Shown here piece after piece: positions 7,119 to 15,834 of a stretch of DNA of 64,000 nt. The notes under the pieces were generated by a model. That model did not search any database and was not told the origin of the DNA. It saw nothing but the letters and a program-made list of their open reading frames with translations. This stretch comes from CAWBRY01 sp963791295. Its GTDB lineage: Bacteria; Bacteroidota; Bacteroidia; Chitinophagales; Chitinophagaceae. The DNA is taken from positions 744,001-808,000 of the forward strand of contig CAWBRY010000004.1 in assembly GCA_963791295.1 (NCBI GenBank). Direction: 5' to 3'. Numbering within the stretch: position 1 is the stretch's first letter; each line of letters opens with the position of its first letter. The position numbers and the translations under genes are program-made.

Positions 7119-10076
7119 TTAGAAGTTGACAGTTATTTCAAAGTTGTAACTCTTAGACGATGGGAATGGGTCTACTTCCACATTGCTCGAAATGGCGTTC
7201 GTTCCAAAATTGCTTACTTCAGGATCGTAACTGCTGTACTTGAAAGCATTAATCAGGTTTCGTCCTGAAAGTCCCACCTTTATATCAGCAACGTTCTTAA
7301 ACCAGGCCTTTGGTAAACGATATGCTAATCCTATTTCCCTCACACGGAAATAACTTCCATCTTCAACAAAAGGTGCAGCCGACGTCCCGAAATTCGCAAG
7401 GCGGTAGTTTCCATTTGTCAATGTGTGACTGGGATCAAGCGTTATCTCATCGAAATCCGGTGTATTTTGGGAAAAATCGGATAGCAGAGCTGAAAGATTT
7501 ACAATCTTCCCTCCTTGCTTCCAATGCATCAACACAGAAAATTCCCAATTCTTATAGCTAAGATTGTGGGCCATGGACATTTGAAAATCGGGTTCAGCGT
7601 CTCCGTAAACTGCCAGACCGGAACTCGGATCAATTTCTTTATCATTTGGACCTGCAATACCCACAATCTGCGTAGGGCTCTTACCCTGTTGAATCCGATA
7701 TGTTCCTAAGCTGGCGCCAAATGCCCCGACATTAAAAGCAGGCACTCCCAATTGAGTTACTTCGGCGTCATTAGTCCAGAAATTTGTCTGGGATGTCCAT
7801 TTGAAATCTTTAGTGCTGATGGGATTAACATTCAAACCGATCTCAAATCCATTATTAACGATGGTAGCTACATTGGCCCAGGACAAACTAAAACCAGAAC
7901 TGCTGGGAACCTCAACGTTCAGCAGCAAATCTTTTACATTCTTTCGGTAATAAGTAAATTCCAGGTTAATCTTATTTTTCAAAACGCCCATGTCAAGTCC
8001 CAATTCAAATTCCTGTTGTGTCTCGGGATTGAGAGATTCGTTACCACGAGTAAGGGTAATAAGCGATCCTACAGCTCCATTATAAATAACTGCAGGTAGG
8101 GGGGTATAAATGGCCCCAAAAGGAGCAAAATTTCCGGAACGGCCATAGGCTCCTCTTACTTTTAACTGGCTTATAGTGCCCGGATTCCAGAAAGACATTT
8201 CGTGAATATTAAGTGCCAACGATGCTTTGGGATAATAATATAGGTGATCGGGATCACCATTCCTTGATGACTTATCGCCACGTACGCCCAATGTGGCTAT
8301 GACAATGTCATTGTAGTTAAATTCTTCCTGCACAAATATCCCCCAATCTCTTTGCAAGGTAATAGCCTGTTCTGCTTGTATAGACGCAGCCTGAGCCAGG
8401 TTTGTCTGTGTTCCAACCAATTGAGTCGCAGTATTGATAACATTATTTAAGTTCACCTTTTCTTCTGTCAGTCCTAACTGCGTCCGAAAACTCATTTTGT
8501 CATTTGGAGTAAATTCGTGAACACCGACCAGGTTATAATTCGTGTTACGTGCAATAGTAGTTCCATAAATAGAGGCGCCATTGGTACCATTACCGTTGCT
8601 TTCAAATTGCAATACCTGAGGGAATATCGCATTCGTATTTAATGTATAATTATCAATCCCGGCTCTTGCAATGATCCTAAAGTCATTTCTGTCATTCTTA
8701 AATACTTTCCATGTCGCCGAACCGCCTGTTAATACTCTTTTTATATTCTCTCGGTTGGTAACTAAATCGCGGGTCTGAAGAAAATTATACCCGAAGGGAC
8801 TGGCTGGGTAATTGCCATTGGCATCAGGATGCAAATCTTGAAACCATGGAGTCCCACCATAACTAATACCAATAGTAGCACCCGTATTGTCGTTATTAAA
8901 AAAACCGCGATTTGATTCTGACTCAATGTAATTCATGTTTAAGGCCAGATCCAGAAAATCGCCCACTTTTTGTGTGAGGTTCAGGCGAAATGAAGATTTG
9001 TTGTATCCCGTTCTTTTCATGATTCCCTCATCCTCTTTTCTTGTATATCCAGCAAAATAGGTAGTCTTATCACTTCCTCCACTGATAGAAACCCGGCTAT
9101 TGTTCATCAATCCTTTTTCACCGTATAATTCTTCTTCATAATCATAGATTTTTCTATTATTAGCAATAAAATAATCCAATGCATTCTGACCATACGCATC
9201 AAGTACTTTAGCATCGTCCCAGCTACGACTGCCGAGTTTGCGCAATTGTACTTGCATTCCGATAGCATGCGACAGCTCTATTCTTGGTTTACCAGATTTT
9301 CCACGTTTGGTTGTGATAATAACCACTCCGCCTGCAGCTTTTGATCCATAAATAGCGGCGGCAGAAGCACCTTTTAAGATTTCAACCCTATCTATATCCT
9401 GGGGGTCAAGGTCAGCAAGTCGGTTAGATGGATCGTCCTGGTAAGCCGTACTTCCCTGTCCTGCGGCTTTGGAAACAGGATTTAATCCGGCCCGGATTGA
9501 CGAATTATCAAAATATACTCCATCGACGATGAAAAGAGGCTGTGAATTGGCGACAAGTGAAGTAATCCCTCTTAGTTTCATCGAAATACCTCCGCCCGGA
9601 GCTCCGGAATTAGCTGAGATATTTGCCCCGGGAAATTTGCCGTATAAAGCTCCATCCAGCGTTGCCTGCTCTGTTGTGCCGACCAGTTCTTTCGCGTTAA
9701 CAGATGCAACGGCATTGGCCAAATTGGTCCTTTTTACCGAAGTGGCCAGACCGGTCACTACCACTTCGCTCATTCTTGTATTATCCACAGCCAATGTGAC
9801 GGTCATATCCGTACCGGCATTCACAGTCTGGTTCACATATCCCACATAGCTTACCAATAGCTGCGCTGCAGAACTGGCGACAGTGAGTGAGAATTTACCA
9901 TCCTGGTCTGTTTGAGTACTGTTTCTTTTCCCTCTTTCGGAGACCGTGGCTCCAGAGAGTGGAGTACTGGTGCCTCCGTCTATTACACGGCCGCTGACAA
10001 CAGTTTGTGCCAATAGCAACCCCGGCAAAAGCATAGTCAACAGCAGCGTAACAATTTTACTTGGTTTAGATTTCAT
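7119..10076 (-). CDS. SusC/RagA-family TonB-linked outer-membrane transporter
   Basis: TonB-dependent channel importing a nutrient across the outer membrane. A signal peptide (MKSKPSKIVTLLLTMLLPG, ending LLLAQ) is followed by a carboxypeptidase-regulatory-like beta-sandwich (VVSGRVIDGGTSTPLSGATV; LVSYVGY), a TonB-box-like stretch (MSEVVVTGLA), the plug domain (LRGITSLVANSQPLFIVDGV; IDRVEILKGASAAAIYGSKA; GGVVIITTKRGK) and a 22-strand-type barrel ending in an aromatic residue (EITVNF). 985 aa is normal for SusC. No N-terminal STN domain, so it is not an obvious FecA-type signalling transporter. Forms an operon with susD. Confidence 0.95.
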   Translation of the reverse strand: MKSKPSKIVTLLLTMLLPGLLLAQTVVSGRVIDGGTSTPLSGATVSERGKRNSTQTDQDGKFSLTVASSAAQLLVSYVGYVNQTVNAGTDMTVTLAVDNTRMSEVVVTGLATSVKRTNLANAVASVNAKELVGTTEQATLDGALYGKFPGANISANSGAPGGGISMKLRGITSLVANSQPLFIVDGVYFDNSSIRAGLNPVSKAAGQGSTAYQDDPSNRLADLDPQDIDRVEILKGASAAAIYGSKAAGGVVIITTKRGKSGKPRIELSHAIGMQVQLRKLGSRSWDDAKVLDAYGQNALDYFIANNRKIYDYEEELYGEKGLMNNSRVSISGGSDKTTYFAGYTRKEDEGIMKRTGYNKSSFRLNLTQKVGDFLDLALNMNYIESESNRGFFNNDNTGATIGISYGGTPWFQDLHPDANGNYPASPFGYNFLQTRDLVTNRENIKRVLTGGSATWKVFKNDRNDFRIIARAGIDNYTLNTNAIFPQVLQFESNGNGTNGASIYGTTIARNTNYNLVGVHEFTPNDKMSFRTQLGLTEEKVNLNNVINTATQLVGTQTNLAQAASIQAEQAITLQRDWGIFVQEEFNYNDIVIATLGVRGDKSSRNGDPDHLYYYPKASLALNIHEMSFWNPGTISQLKVRGAYGRSGNFAPFGAIYTPLPAVIYNGAVGSLITLTRGNESLNPETQQEFELGLDMGVLKNKINLEFTYYRKNVKDLLLNVEVPSSSGFSLSWANVATIVNNGFEIGLNVNPISTKDFKWTSQTNFWTNDAEVTQLGVPAFNVGAFGASLGTYRIQQGKSPTQIVGIAGPNDKEIDPSSGLAVYGDAEPDFQMSMAHNLSYKNWEFSVLMHWKQGGKIVNLSALLSDFSQNTPDFDEITLDPSHTLTNGNYRLANFGTSAAPFVEDGSYFRVREIGLAYRLPKAWFKNVADIKVGLSGRNLINAFKYSSYDPEVSNFGTNAISSNVEVDPFPSSKSYNFEITVNF

Positions 10077-10267
10077 AATGCTTTGATTTAATATGAATGT
10101 TTAGCAATACTTACATGGAAGATATAGGGTATCCTCAAAGAGTGGGATTAATAAAAGTGTGGGGGTGGGCGGAAAGTTAGAAATGTTTTTATTAAAAAGT
10201 AAGAAATCACTCTTTTTTTTGATTATCGGTTCGCCCCTTAGACAAGGAAAAGTATAGTAATGCTGCT

Positions 10268-12511
10268 TTACGGAATGTCCTCAGTATCATATCTTTCAAC
10301 AGATTCGATACCAGGGAGATCCTTTAGGCGCTGAACCAGGATTTCCAATTCTTCCCGGTCATGGACAAATAAGCGGATATTGCCCTCAAACAGGCCTTCC
10401 TTGGCCTCGATAGTGAGGGCGGCGATATTGATTTTCAGTTCTCCTGAAATTAGATTGGTGATCTTGTTAACAACTCCCACGTCATCCATTCCAACGATCT
10501 TCAAGCCCGTAAGGAAGGAAATCTCCTTATTGCGAGCCCATTTGGTCTTTACAACGCGATGCCCATAGTTAGCCATTAACCTGGCTGCATTCGGACAATT
10601 GGTCCGGTGGATCGTCAACCCCTTGCCGGTAGTGACAAAGCCAAAAACGTCGTCCCCGGGAATGGGTTTGCAGCAGTTGGCAAGGTTATATACGATTTTG
10701 TCTCCACTTTCTCCAAAGATGATCAGCTCCTTGTCCTTTTTTCCCAACGCCTGCTGATGGGCATCGAACTCCGGCTTTTCAGTATGCAGTTTTACCGGCC
10801 GCGGCGCTTCGATCCGATCACCGATCACTTTGAATTCTTTTAGATCTTTTAGATCGATGTTTTTTACGGATATCTGGTAAAAAAGATCCAGGTGAGAAGT
10901 AAGCTTATACCATTGTACTAATTCGTCAATATTATGTTGCGTCAACGACGCGCCAATACCTTCCACCTTGCGTTGCAGGGTGTACTTACCTTCATCCGCT
11001 ACTTTTCTTTTTTCTTCTTTCAGTGCATCTTTGATCCGGCCTCTTGCTTTCGCTGTCACCACGAAGCCCAACCAATCTTCGGATGGCTTTTGCTTATTAC
11101 TCGTAATGATCTCTACCTGGTCGCCACTATGTAGTTTATGACTGATGGGGACGAGTTTGTGGTTGACCTTGGCGCCAATTGTTTTTACGCCGATTGCACT
11201 GTGTATGGAAAATGCAAAATCAAGTGCAGTAGAACCAACGGGCAACATCTTCACATCACCTTTGGGCGTATAAACATATATCTCTTCTGCCAGGAAGCTG
11301 GTCTTAAAGTCCTGCAAGAAATCAATGCTATCGGTTTCCTGGCTGCTGATGACTTCCCTGATCTGCTGAAACCATTTATCAAAGCGGCTTTCATCGGCTG
11401 CTCCTTCCTTATACTTCCAGTGTGCGGCCAAACCTTTTTCAGCGATCTCATTCATTCTCTTCGTGCGAATTTGCACTTCTACCCATCTGCCTTGGGGGCC
11501 CATCACTGTCGTATGCAGAGCTTCGTATCCGTTACTCTTCGGGTTGCTGAGCCAATCTCTTAGCCGTTCAGGCGATGGTGTATATTCATCAGTGATCATG
11601 GAATAAACCTTCCAGCAATCTTCCTTTTCCTTGTCGGGTAGGGAATCGAGGATCACACGGATCGCAAACAGATCGTATACTTCCTCAAACGCCACTCCCT
11701 TTTTTTTCATCTTGTTCGAAATGGAATGGATGCTCTTGGGGCGCCCATAGATTTCAGCGCTTAGATGGTCCTTCTCCAGTTTTTCTTTGATTGGCCTTAC
11801 AAACTCATTAATGTACTTGGTCCTTTCCCTCTTTGTTTCCGAAAGTTTCTTGGCGATCTCCTTATAAATGTCCGGCTCCATATATTTCATAGCCAGGTCT
11901 TCCATTTCCGTCTTAATATTATATAGGCCCATGCGGTGAGCAAGGGGCGCATATACGTAAACAGTTTCCGAGGATATCTTCAATTGCTTTTCCCGCTTCA
12001 TGCTGTCGAGCGTTCTCATATTATGCAAGCGGTCAGCTAATTTGATCAGGATCACCCGGGGGTCATCGGTGAGGGTCAACAATATCTTTTTGAAGTTCTC
12101 AGCCTGTTGAGAAGCGTTCACATCTATTACATTGGATATCTTGGTCAATCCATCGACGATCCTTGCGATCTCATTCCCGAATTCCCGTTCAATATCTTCC
12201 TGCGAAATGTCCGTATCTTCTACCGTATCGTGCAATAAGGCACAGATCGTCGAGCGGACACCGAGGCCGATTTCTTCCGTACAAATCTTTGCAACTGCCA
12301 GGGGATGTAAAACGTAGGGCTCTCCGCTCTTGCGGCGCATGGTCTTGTGAGCTTCGGCAGACATTTCAAAAGCAGTTCGGATAAGGTCCTTGTCACCGGG
12401 CTTTAATTTGGACTTGAGCGCCCTCAACAAGGAACGGTATTCCCGCAGGATGACCTTCTTTTCCTGCTCTTCATTGAGATTATATTTAGGGAATTGCGCA
12501 AGCGTTTCCAT
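10268..12511 (-). CDS. rsh: RelA/SpoT-family (p)ppGpp synthetase/hydrolase
   Basis: Controls the stringent alarmone (p)ppGpp. Domain order: N-terminal HD hydrolase with intact metal and catalytic residues (H69, H94-D95, and E98-D99 in LLHDTVEDTD), synthetase domain (GRPKSIHSISNKM, EEVYDLFAIRVILD, about residues 240-360), TGS (EEIYVYTPKGDV, about 400-465), a helical/CC region with NCCKPIPGDD (conserved Cys pair) and a C-terminal ACT domain (about 670-745). The intact HD site indicates a bifunctional Rsh enzyme. 747 aa is typical. Monocistronic, transcribed away from tRNA-Leu and tig. Confidence 0.95.
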   Translation of the reverse strand: METLAQFPKYNLNEEQEKKVILREYRSLLRALKSKLKPGDKDLIRTAFEMSAEAHKTMRRKSGEPYVLHPLAVAKICTEEIGLGVRSTICALLHDTVEDTDISQEDIEREFGNEIARIVDGLTKISNVIDVNASQQAENFKKILLTLTDDPRVILIKLADRLHNMRTLDSMKREKQLKISSETVYVYAPLAHRMGLYNIKTEMEDLAMKYMEPDIYKEIAKKLSETKRERTKYINEFVRPIKEKLEKDHLSAEIYGRPKSIHSISNKMKKKGVAFEEVYDLFAIRVILDSLPDKEKEDCWKVYSMITDEYTPSPERLRDWLSNPKSNGYEALHTTVMGPQGRWVEVQIRTKRMNEIAEKGLAAHWKYKEGAADESRFDKWFQQIREVISSQETDSIDFLQDFKTSFLAEEIYVYTPKGDVKMLPVGSTALDFAFSIHSAIGVKTIGAKVNHKLVPISHKLHSGDQVEIITSNKQKPSEDWLGFVVTAKARGRIKDALKEEKRKVADEGKYTLQRKVEGIGASLTQHNIDELVQWYKLTSHLDLFYQISVKNIDLKDLKEFKVIGDRIEAPRPVKLHTEKPEFDAHQQALGKKDKELIIFGESGDKIVYNLANCCKPIPGDDVFGFVTTGKGLTIHRTNCPNAARLMANYGHRVVKTKWARNKEISFLTGLKIVGMDDVGVVNKITNLISGELKINIAALTIEAKEGLFEGNIRLFVHDREELEILVQRLKDLPGIESVERYDTEDIP

Positions 12512-12591
12512 TATCTACGAATTTACTGAATTTATTCTGCGTTACTTGTTAGTAAAACCGTAATTGCAGGTTCCGCTCGGTAAAAATGCCC

Positions 12592-12600
12592 TAGATTTGC
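12592..12600 (+). promoter_or_regulatory. Probable -7 element ahead of tRNA-Leu and tig
   Basis: TAGATTTGC matches the Bacteroidota -7 consensus TAnnTTTG and lies 46 bases before the tRNA. No convincing -33 TTTG is found at the usual spacing, so this is a moderate call. The transcript probably covers tRNA-Leu and may read into tig. Confidence 0.45.
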
Positions 12601-12646
12601 AGCCCAAAATTGAATAGGATTAAAACCATCTCAATTTTAGTTAGTA

Positions 12647-12728
12647 GCGGGTGTGGCGAAATTGGTAGACGTACCAGACTTAGGATCTGGCGCCGTGAGG
12701 CATGGGGGTTCGAGTCCCTCCACCCGCA
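12647..12728 (+). tRNA. tRNA-Leu (anticodon UAG)
   Basis: The acceptor stem GCGGGTG (12647-12653) pairs perfectly with CACCCGC (12721-12727), with A as discriminator base. The anticodon stem is CCAGA/TCTGG with loop CTTAGGA, giving anticodon TAG at 12681-12683. The T arm contains GGTTCGAGTCC. The extra (variable) arm between 12691 and about 12705 is that of a class II tRNA, as expected for leucine. The 3' CCA is not encoded. Confidence 0.97.
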
Positions 12729-12767
12729 CTTCTTTTTAAGTCAACGTCAACCATCAATGTATAAGAT

Positions 12768-14177
12768 ATGGCAACAGTGACCAAGGAAAATATTGGCCTC
12801 TTACATGATAAGCTTACTCTAAAACTGGAAAAAGCGGATTACCTGCCTTCCTTTGAAAAGTTATTAAAGGACTATAGCAAGAAAGCTAACATACCCGGGT
12901 TTCGAAAGGGCCAGGTACCGGCCGGCCTCATCAAAAAGATGTACGGCACGTCCCTGTTCACCGATGAAGTCTTGAAATCAGTCGATCGTGAACTCGTGAA
13001 CTATCTCGAAACAGACAAACTGGAGATCTTTGCACAGCCATTGCCGATGGAAATGGACATCCGTCAACTGGATGTAAATAACCCGGCGGATTATACATTT
13101 CATTTTGAAGTCGGGATGAAACCGGATTTCAAACTTCCGGATTGGGCTCTTACAAAAACTATACGTTATAAAGTTGAAGTCACCGATGAAATGATCGATG
13201 CCGAACTAAGCCGGATTCAAAACCGCTACGGCAATATGAAAGATGAAGAAACTGTTGCAACAGAAGAAAATGTCGTCAACCTGACATTCGTCGAAGCCGA
13301 CAAAGACGGCAACGAGATAGAAGGCGGCATCCGCAAGGATAATTCCGTGTTGGTAAAATATTTTTCAGAATCATTCCGTCCCAACCTTATGGGGAAAAAA
13401 GCCGGCGATGTGCTTTTTATAGATTTATCGACTGCTTTTGAAGACAAAGAAAGGGAATGGATCATCAGTGATCTGGGAATAAAGACAGAAGACAATGTCG
13501 ACCCTGCTCAAAGATATTTTAATATTCATATCACTAAGATTGGCTTACTGGAGAAAAGGGAATTGAATGAAGAACTTTTTGAGCAACTCTATCCCGGCCA
13601 GGAAATAAAAACAACAGATGATCTTCGAAACAAGATCAGGGATGAGATCCAGGCCTATTGGGATAATCAGGCCAGGAACCAGATACATGATCAACTCTAT
13701 CACGAATTGATCGGTGATACTGAAATAAATTTTCCCGAAGGTTTTTTAAAGAAATGGGTGAAAACTCAGGGATCGAGGAACGAGAATGAATCGTCGAAGG
13801 CTCCTGTAGATAAGACAGATGAAGAAGTAGAAAAAGAATTTCCCGCATTCCTTCATCAGCTAAAGTGGACATTGATTACAGATAAAATTGTCAGGGAAAA
13901 TTCTATCCAGGTAAGGCCTGAGGAAATAAGGGATTTTGCAAAGCAACAGCTCTTCAGTTATATGGGTGCTGCGAATTTCGACGAAGAACAACCGTGGGTG
14001 AAAGATTATGTAGAAAAAATGATGAAGGACCGGAAGTTCGTTGAAGATGCATATACCCGCATCCAAACGCAAAGGATATTTGATTGGGCGGAAACGCAGG
14101 TGAGCCCGACCGAAAAAGATATTAGTGCGGATGATTTCAAAAAGATGGTTGAAGAGCATCAACATCACCATCATTAA
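12768..14177 (+). CDS. tig: Trigger factor, ribosome-associated chaperone
   Basis: Folds nascent chains at the ribosome exit tunnel. The N-terminal ribosome-binding signature is present (IPGFRKGQVPAGLI, about residue 43), followed by a divergent FKBP-like middle and a long helical C-terminal substrate-binding domain. Similarity is low outside the N-terminal signature, as is usual for Bacteroidota trigger factors; 469 aa fits. The last residues are EEHQHHHH, a natural His-rich tail. It is the first protein gene of a tig-clpP-clpP-clpX cluster, the classical order. It starts 40 bases after tRNA-Leu. Confidence 0.9.
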   Translation: MATVTKENIGLLHDKLTLKLEKADYLPSFEKLLKDYSKKANIPGFRKGQVPAGLIKKMYGTSLFTDEVLKSVDRELVNYLETDKLEIFAQPLPMEMDIRQLDVNNPADYTFHFEVGMKPDFKLPDWALTKTIRYKVEVTDEMIDAELSRIQNRYGNMKDEETVATEENVVNLTFVEADKDGNEIEGGIRKDNSVLVKYFSESFRPNLMGKKAGDVLFIDLSTAFEDKEREWIISDLGIKTEDNVDPAQRYFNIHITKIGLLEKRELNEELFEQLYPGQEIKTTDDLRNKIRDEIQAYWDNQARNQIHDQLYHELIGDTEINFPEGFLKKWVKTQGSRNENESSKAPVDKTDEEVEKEFPAFLHQLKWTLITDKIVRENSIQVRPEEIRDFAKQQLFSYMGAANFDEEQPWVKDYVEKMMKDRKFVEDAYTRIQTQRIFDWAETQVSPTEKDISADDFKKMVEEHQHHHH

Positions 14178-14289
14178 TTTTGCTCCGTACCGCCAACTTG
14201 TCACTGATTTTGCAAATACGGCATTTGGACGGATATTTGATATCCAGAAATGTCTAAGTTGATACTTTCAACAATTCAATTATTCACCT

Positions 14290-14982
14290 ATGAGTTTTAA
14301 TTCGGAATTTGAAAAATACGCCGTTAAACACCGCGGCCTCTCCAGCAATACACTTCATGGTTATGCCTCTCACCTGGTTACCGGGCTTACTCCCAATATC
14401 ATTGAAGAAAGGCCGATGAATGTAGCTGTGATGGATGTGTATAGTCGTTTGATGATGGACCGTATAATCTTCCTTGGATATCCCATCAATGACGAGGTTG
14501 CGAATATAGTCACTGCCCAATTACTCTTTCTTGACTCCACCGACCGTACAAGAGATATAAATATGTATGTCAATAGTCCGGGTGGAAGCGTTTATTCCGG
14601 TTTGGGCGTTTATGACACCATGCAATATGTAACTCCTGATGTAGCCACCATTTGTATTGGTGTGGCTGCCTCCATGGCCTGTGTGCTACTGGCTGCCGGC
14701 ACCAAGGGCAAGCGGGCTGCTTTGAAACATGCTCGCGTAATGATGCATCAACCAAGTGGAGCTATCGGTGGCCAGGCCAGTGACATAGAAATCACCGTAG
14801 CGGAGATCCGCAAATTGAAGAATGAACTATACGAAGTGATCAGCAACCATTCCGGCAAAGGAGTAAAGGAAATTGAAAAGGATTTTGATCGCGACCACTG
14901 GATGACGGCTGCAGAATCCAAAGAATACGGATTGGTGGATGAAGTCTTGCTGACCAACGCCAGAAAACAGAGGAAAGATTAA
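14290..14982 (+). CDS. clpP: ATP-dependent Clp protease proteolytic subunit (first copy)
   Basis: Serine peptidase barrel subunit that degrades proteins fed by ClpX or ClpA/C. The catalytic triad is visible: Ser128 in GVAASMAC, His153 in VMMHQPSG, Asp202 in KDFDRDHW. The oligomer/handle region (GQASDIEITVAEI) is typical, and the NSPGGSV oxyanion motif is intact. 230 aa; an N-terminal extension of about 30 residues precedes the core. It differs clearly from the second clpP directly downstream, so the two are old paralogues rather than a recent duplication. Confidence 0.95.
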   Translation: MSFNSEFEKYAVKHRGLSSNTLHGYASHLVTGLTPNIIEERPMNVAVMDVYSRLMMDRIIFLGYPINDEVANIVTAQLLFLDSTDRTRDINMYVNSPGGSVYSGLGVYDTMQYVTPDVATICIGVAASMACVLLAAGTKGKRAALKHARVMMHQPSGAIGGQASDIEITVAEIRKLKNELYEVISNHSGKGVKEIEKDFDRDHWMTAAESKEYGLVDEVLLTNARKQRKD

Positions 14983-15031
14983 TTATATTCCGAAAAGCTT
15001 TAGATATTCTAAACGAAAAACGAACGATAAC

Positions 15032-15683
15032 ATGGATCCCAGGAATTTTCTATATGATTCGCCGCTCCGGAAGGGCTGGACAAACGACGATGACGATGAT
15101 GACGACAGAGAAGAGCCGCCGAAGTCGGATCTGATGATGCTTAAAAAGAAATTGGAAAAATATTTCTTTGAGACTCGAAGCGTTCATCTCTGGGGCGTAG
15201 TCCATGATAAGAGCGCGAAGGATGTGGTGAGCAAGCTATTATTGCTGGATGCTGATAAACCCGGCCAGGAGATCAAATTCTATATCAATAGTCCGGGTGG
15301 TGTTGTGACCAGCGGAATGGTCATTTATGATACCATGAGAATGATCAAAAGCCCGGTATCTACAATTTGTATGGGATTGGCTGCGTCCATGGGCAGTATC
15401 CTGTTAAGTGGCGGGGCAAAAGGCAAACGATTTATTTACCCGCACGGCGAAGTAATGATCCACCAACCATCCATCGGCGGACATATACAGGGAGTGAGTG
15501 CCGACCTTGAAATTCAGGCTAAACAAGCACAACGCGTTAAAGAGATCGGTGCAAGAATTCTGGCCGAAAATTGTGGAAAGACGGTGCAACAGATCATGAA
15601 GGATTTTGACCGGGATTACTGGATGGATGCCAAAGATGCCCTTGCAATATGGTATCGTTGATGCCATCGTAGAAAAAATATAA
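15032..15683 (+). CDS. clpP: ATP-dependent Clp protease proteolytic subunit (second copy), frameshifted at the 3' end
   Basis: Second ClpP paralogue, 49 bases after the first. It has the NSPGGV motif, Ser119 (GLAASMGS), His144 (VMIHQPSIGG) and Asp195 (DFDRDYWM). The N terminus carries an unusual run of seven Asp (residues 19-25) before the first core strand. As read, the frame stops at 15661 with DALAIWYR. Removing one A from AA at 15646-15647 restores DALAYGIVDAIVEKI, the standard ClpP ending, with a TAA at 15681-15683. A one-base insertion, either sequence error or mutation, therefore removes only the last dozen residues; all catalytic residues precede it. Confidence 0.88.
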
Positions 15684-15783
15684 CCAGCTGACTGTTAATT
15701 GTTTATCAGCATAATTACATACCACTGACTCGTACGAAGTTCCACCCCGGGTAAAAAAAATGGGGCGATAATACCGGGAATTT

Positions 15784-15791
15784 TATTTTTG
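15784..15791 (+). promoter_or_regulatory. Possible -7 element ahead of clpX
   Basis: TATTTTTG fits TAnnTTTG and lies 43 bases before the clpX ATG, in a 150-base gap after clpP2. No clear -33 box. Suggests clpX can be transcribed separately from the clpP pair. Confidence 0.35.
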
Positions 15792-15834
15792 TTGTTACGA
15801 AATTGTTCCTAAATCGTTATATTACAAACAAATA

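Noticed and set aside
10205..10220. Third copy of the AATCACTCT element ahead of susC
   Set aside because: Only AATCACTCT followed by T is shared; the CGGGTGA and AGGAGCC blocks are missing and orientation differs.
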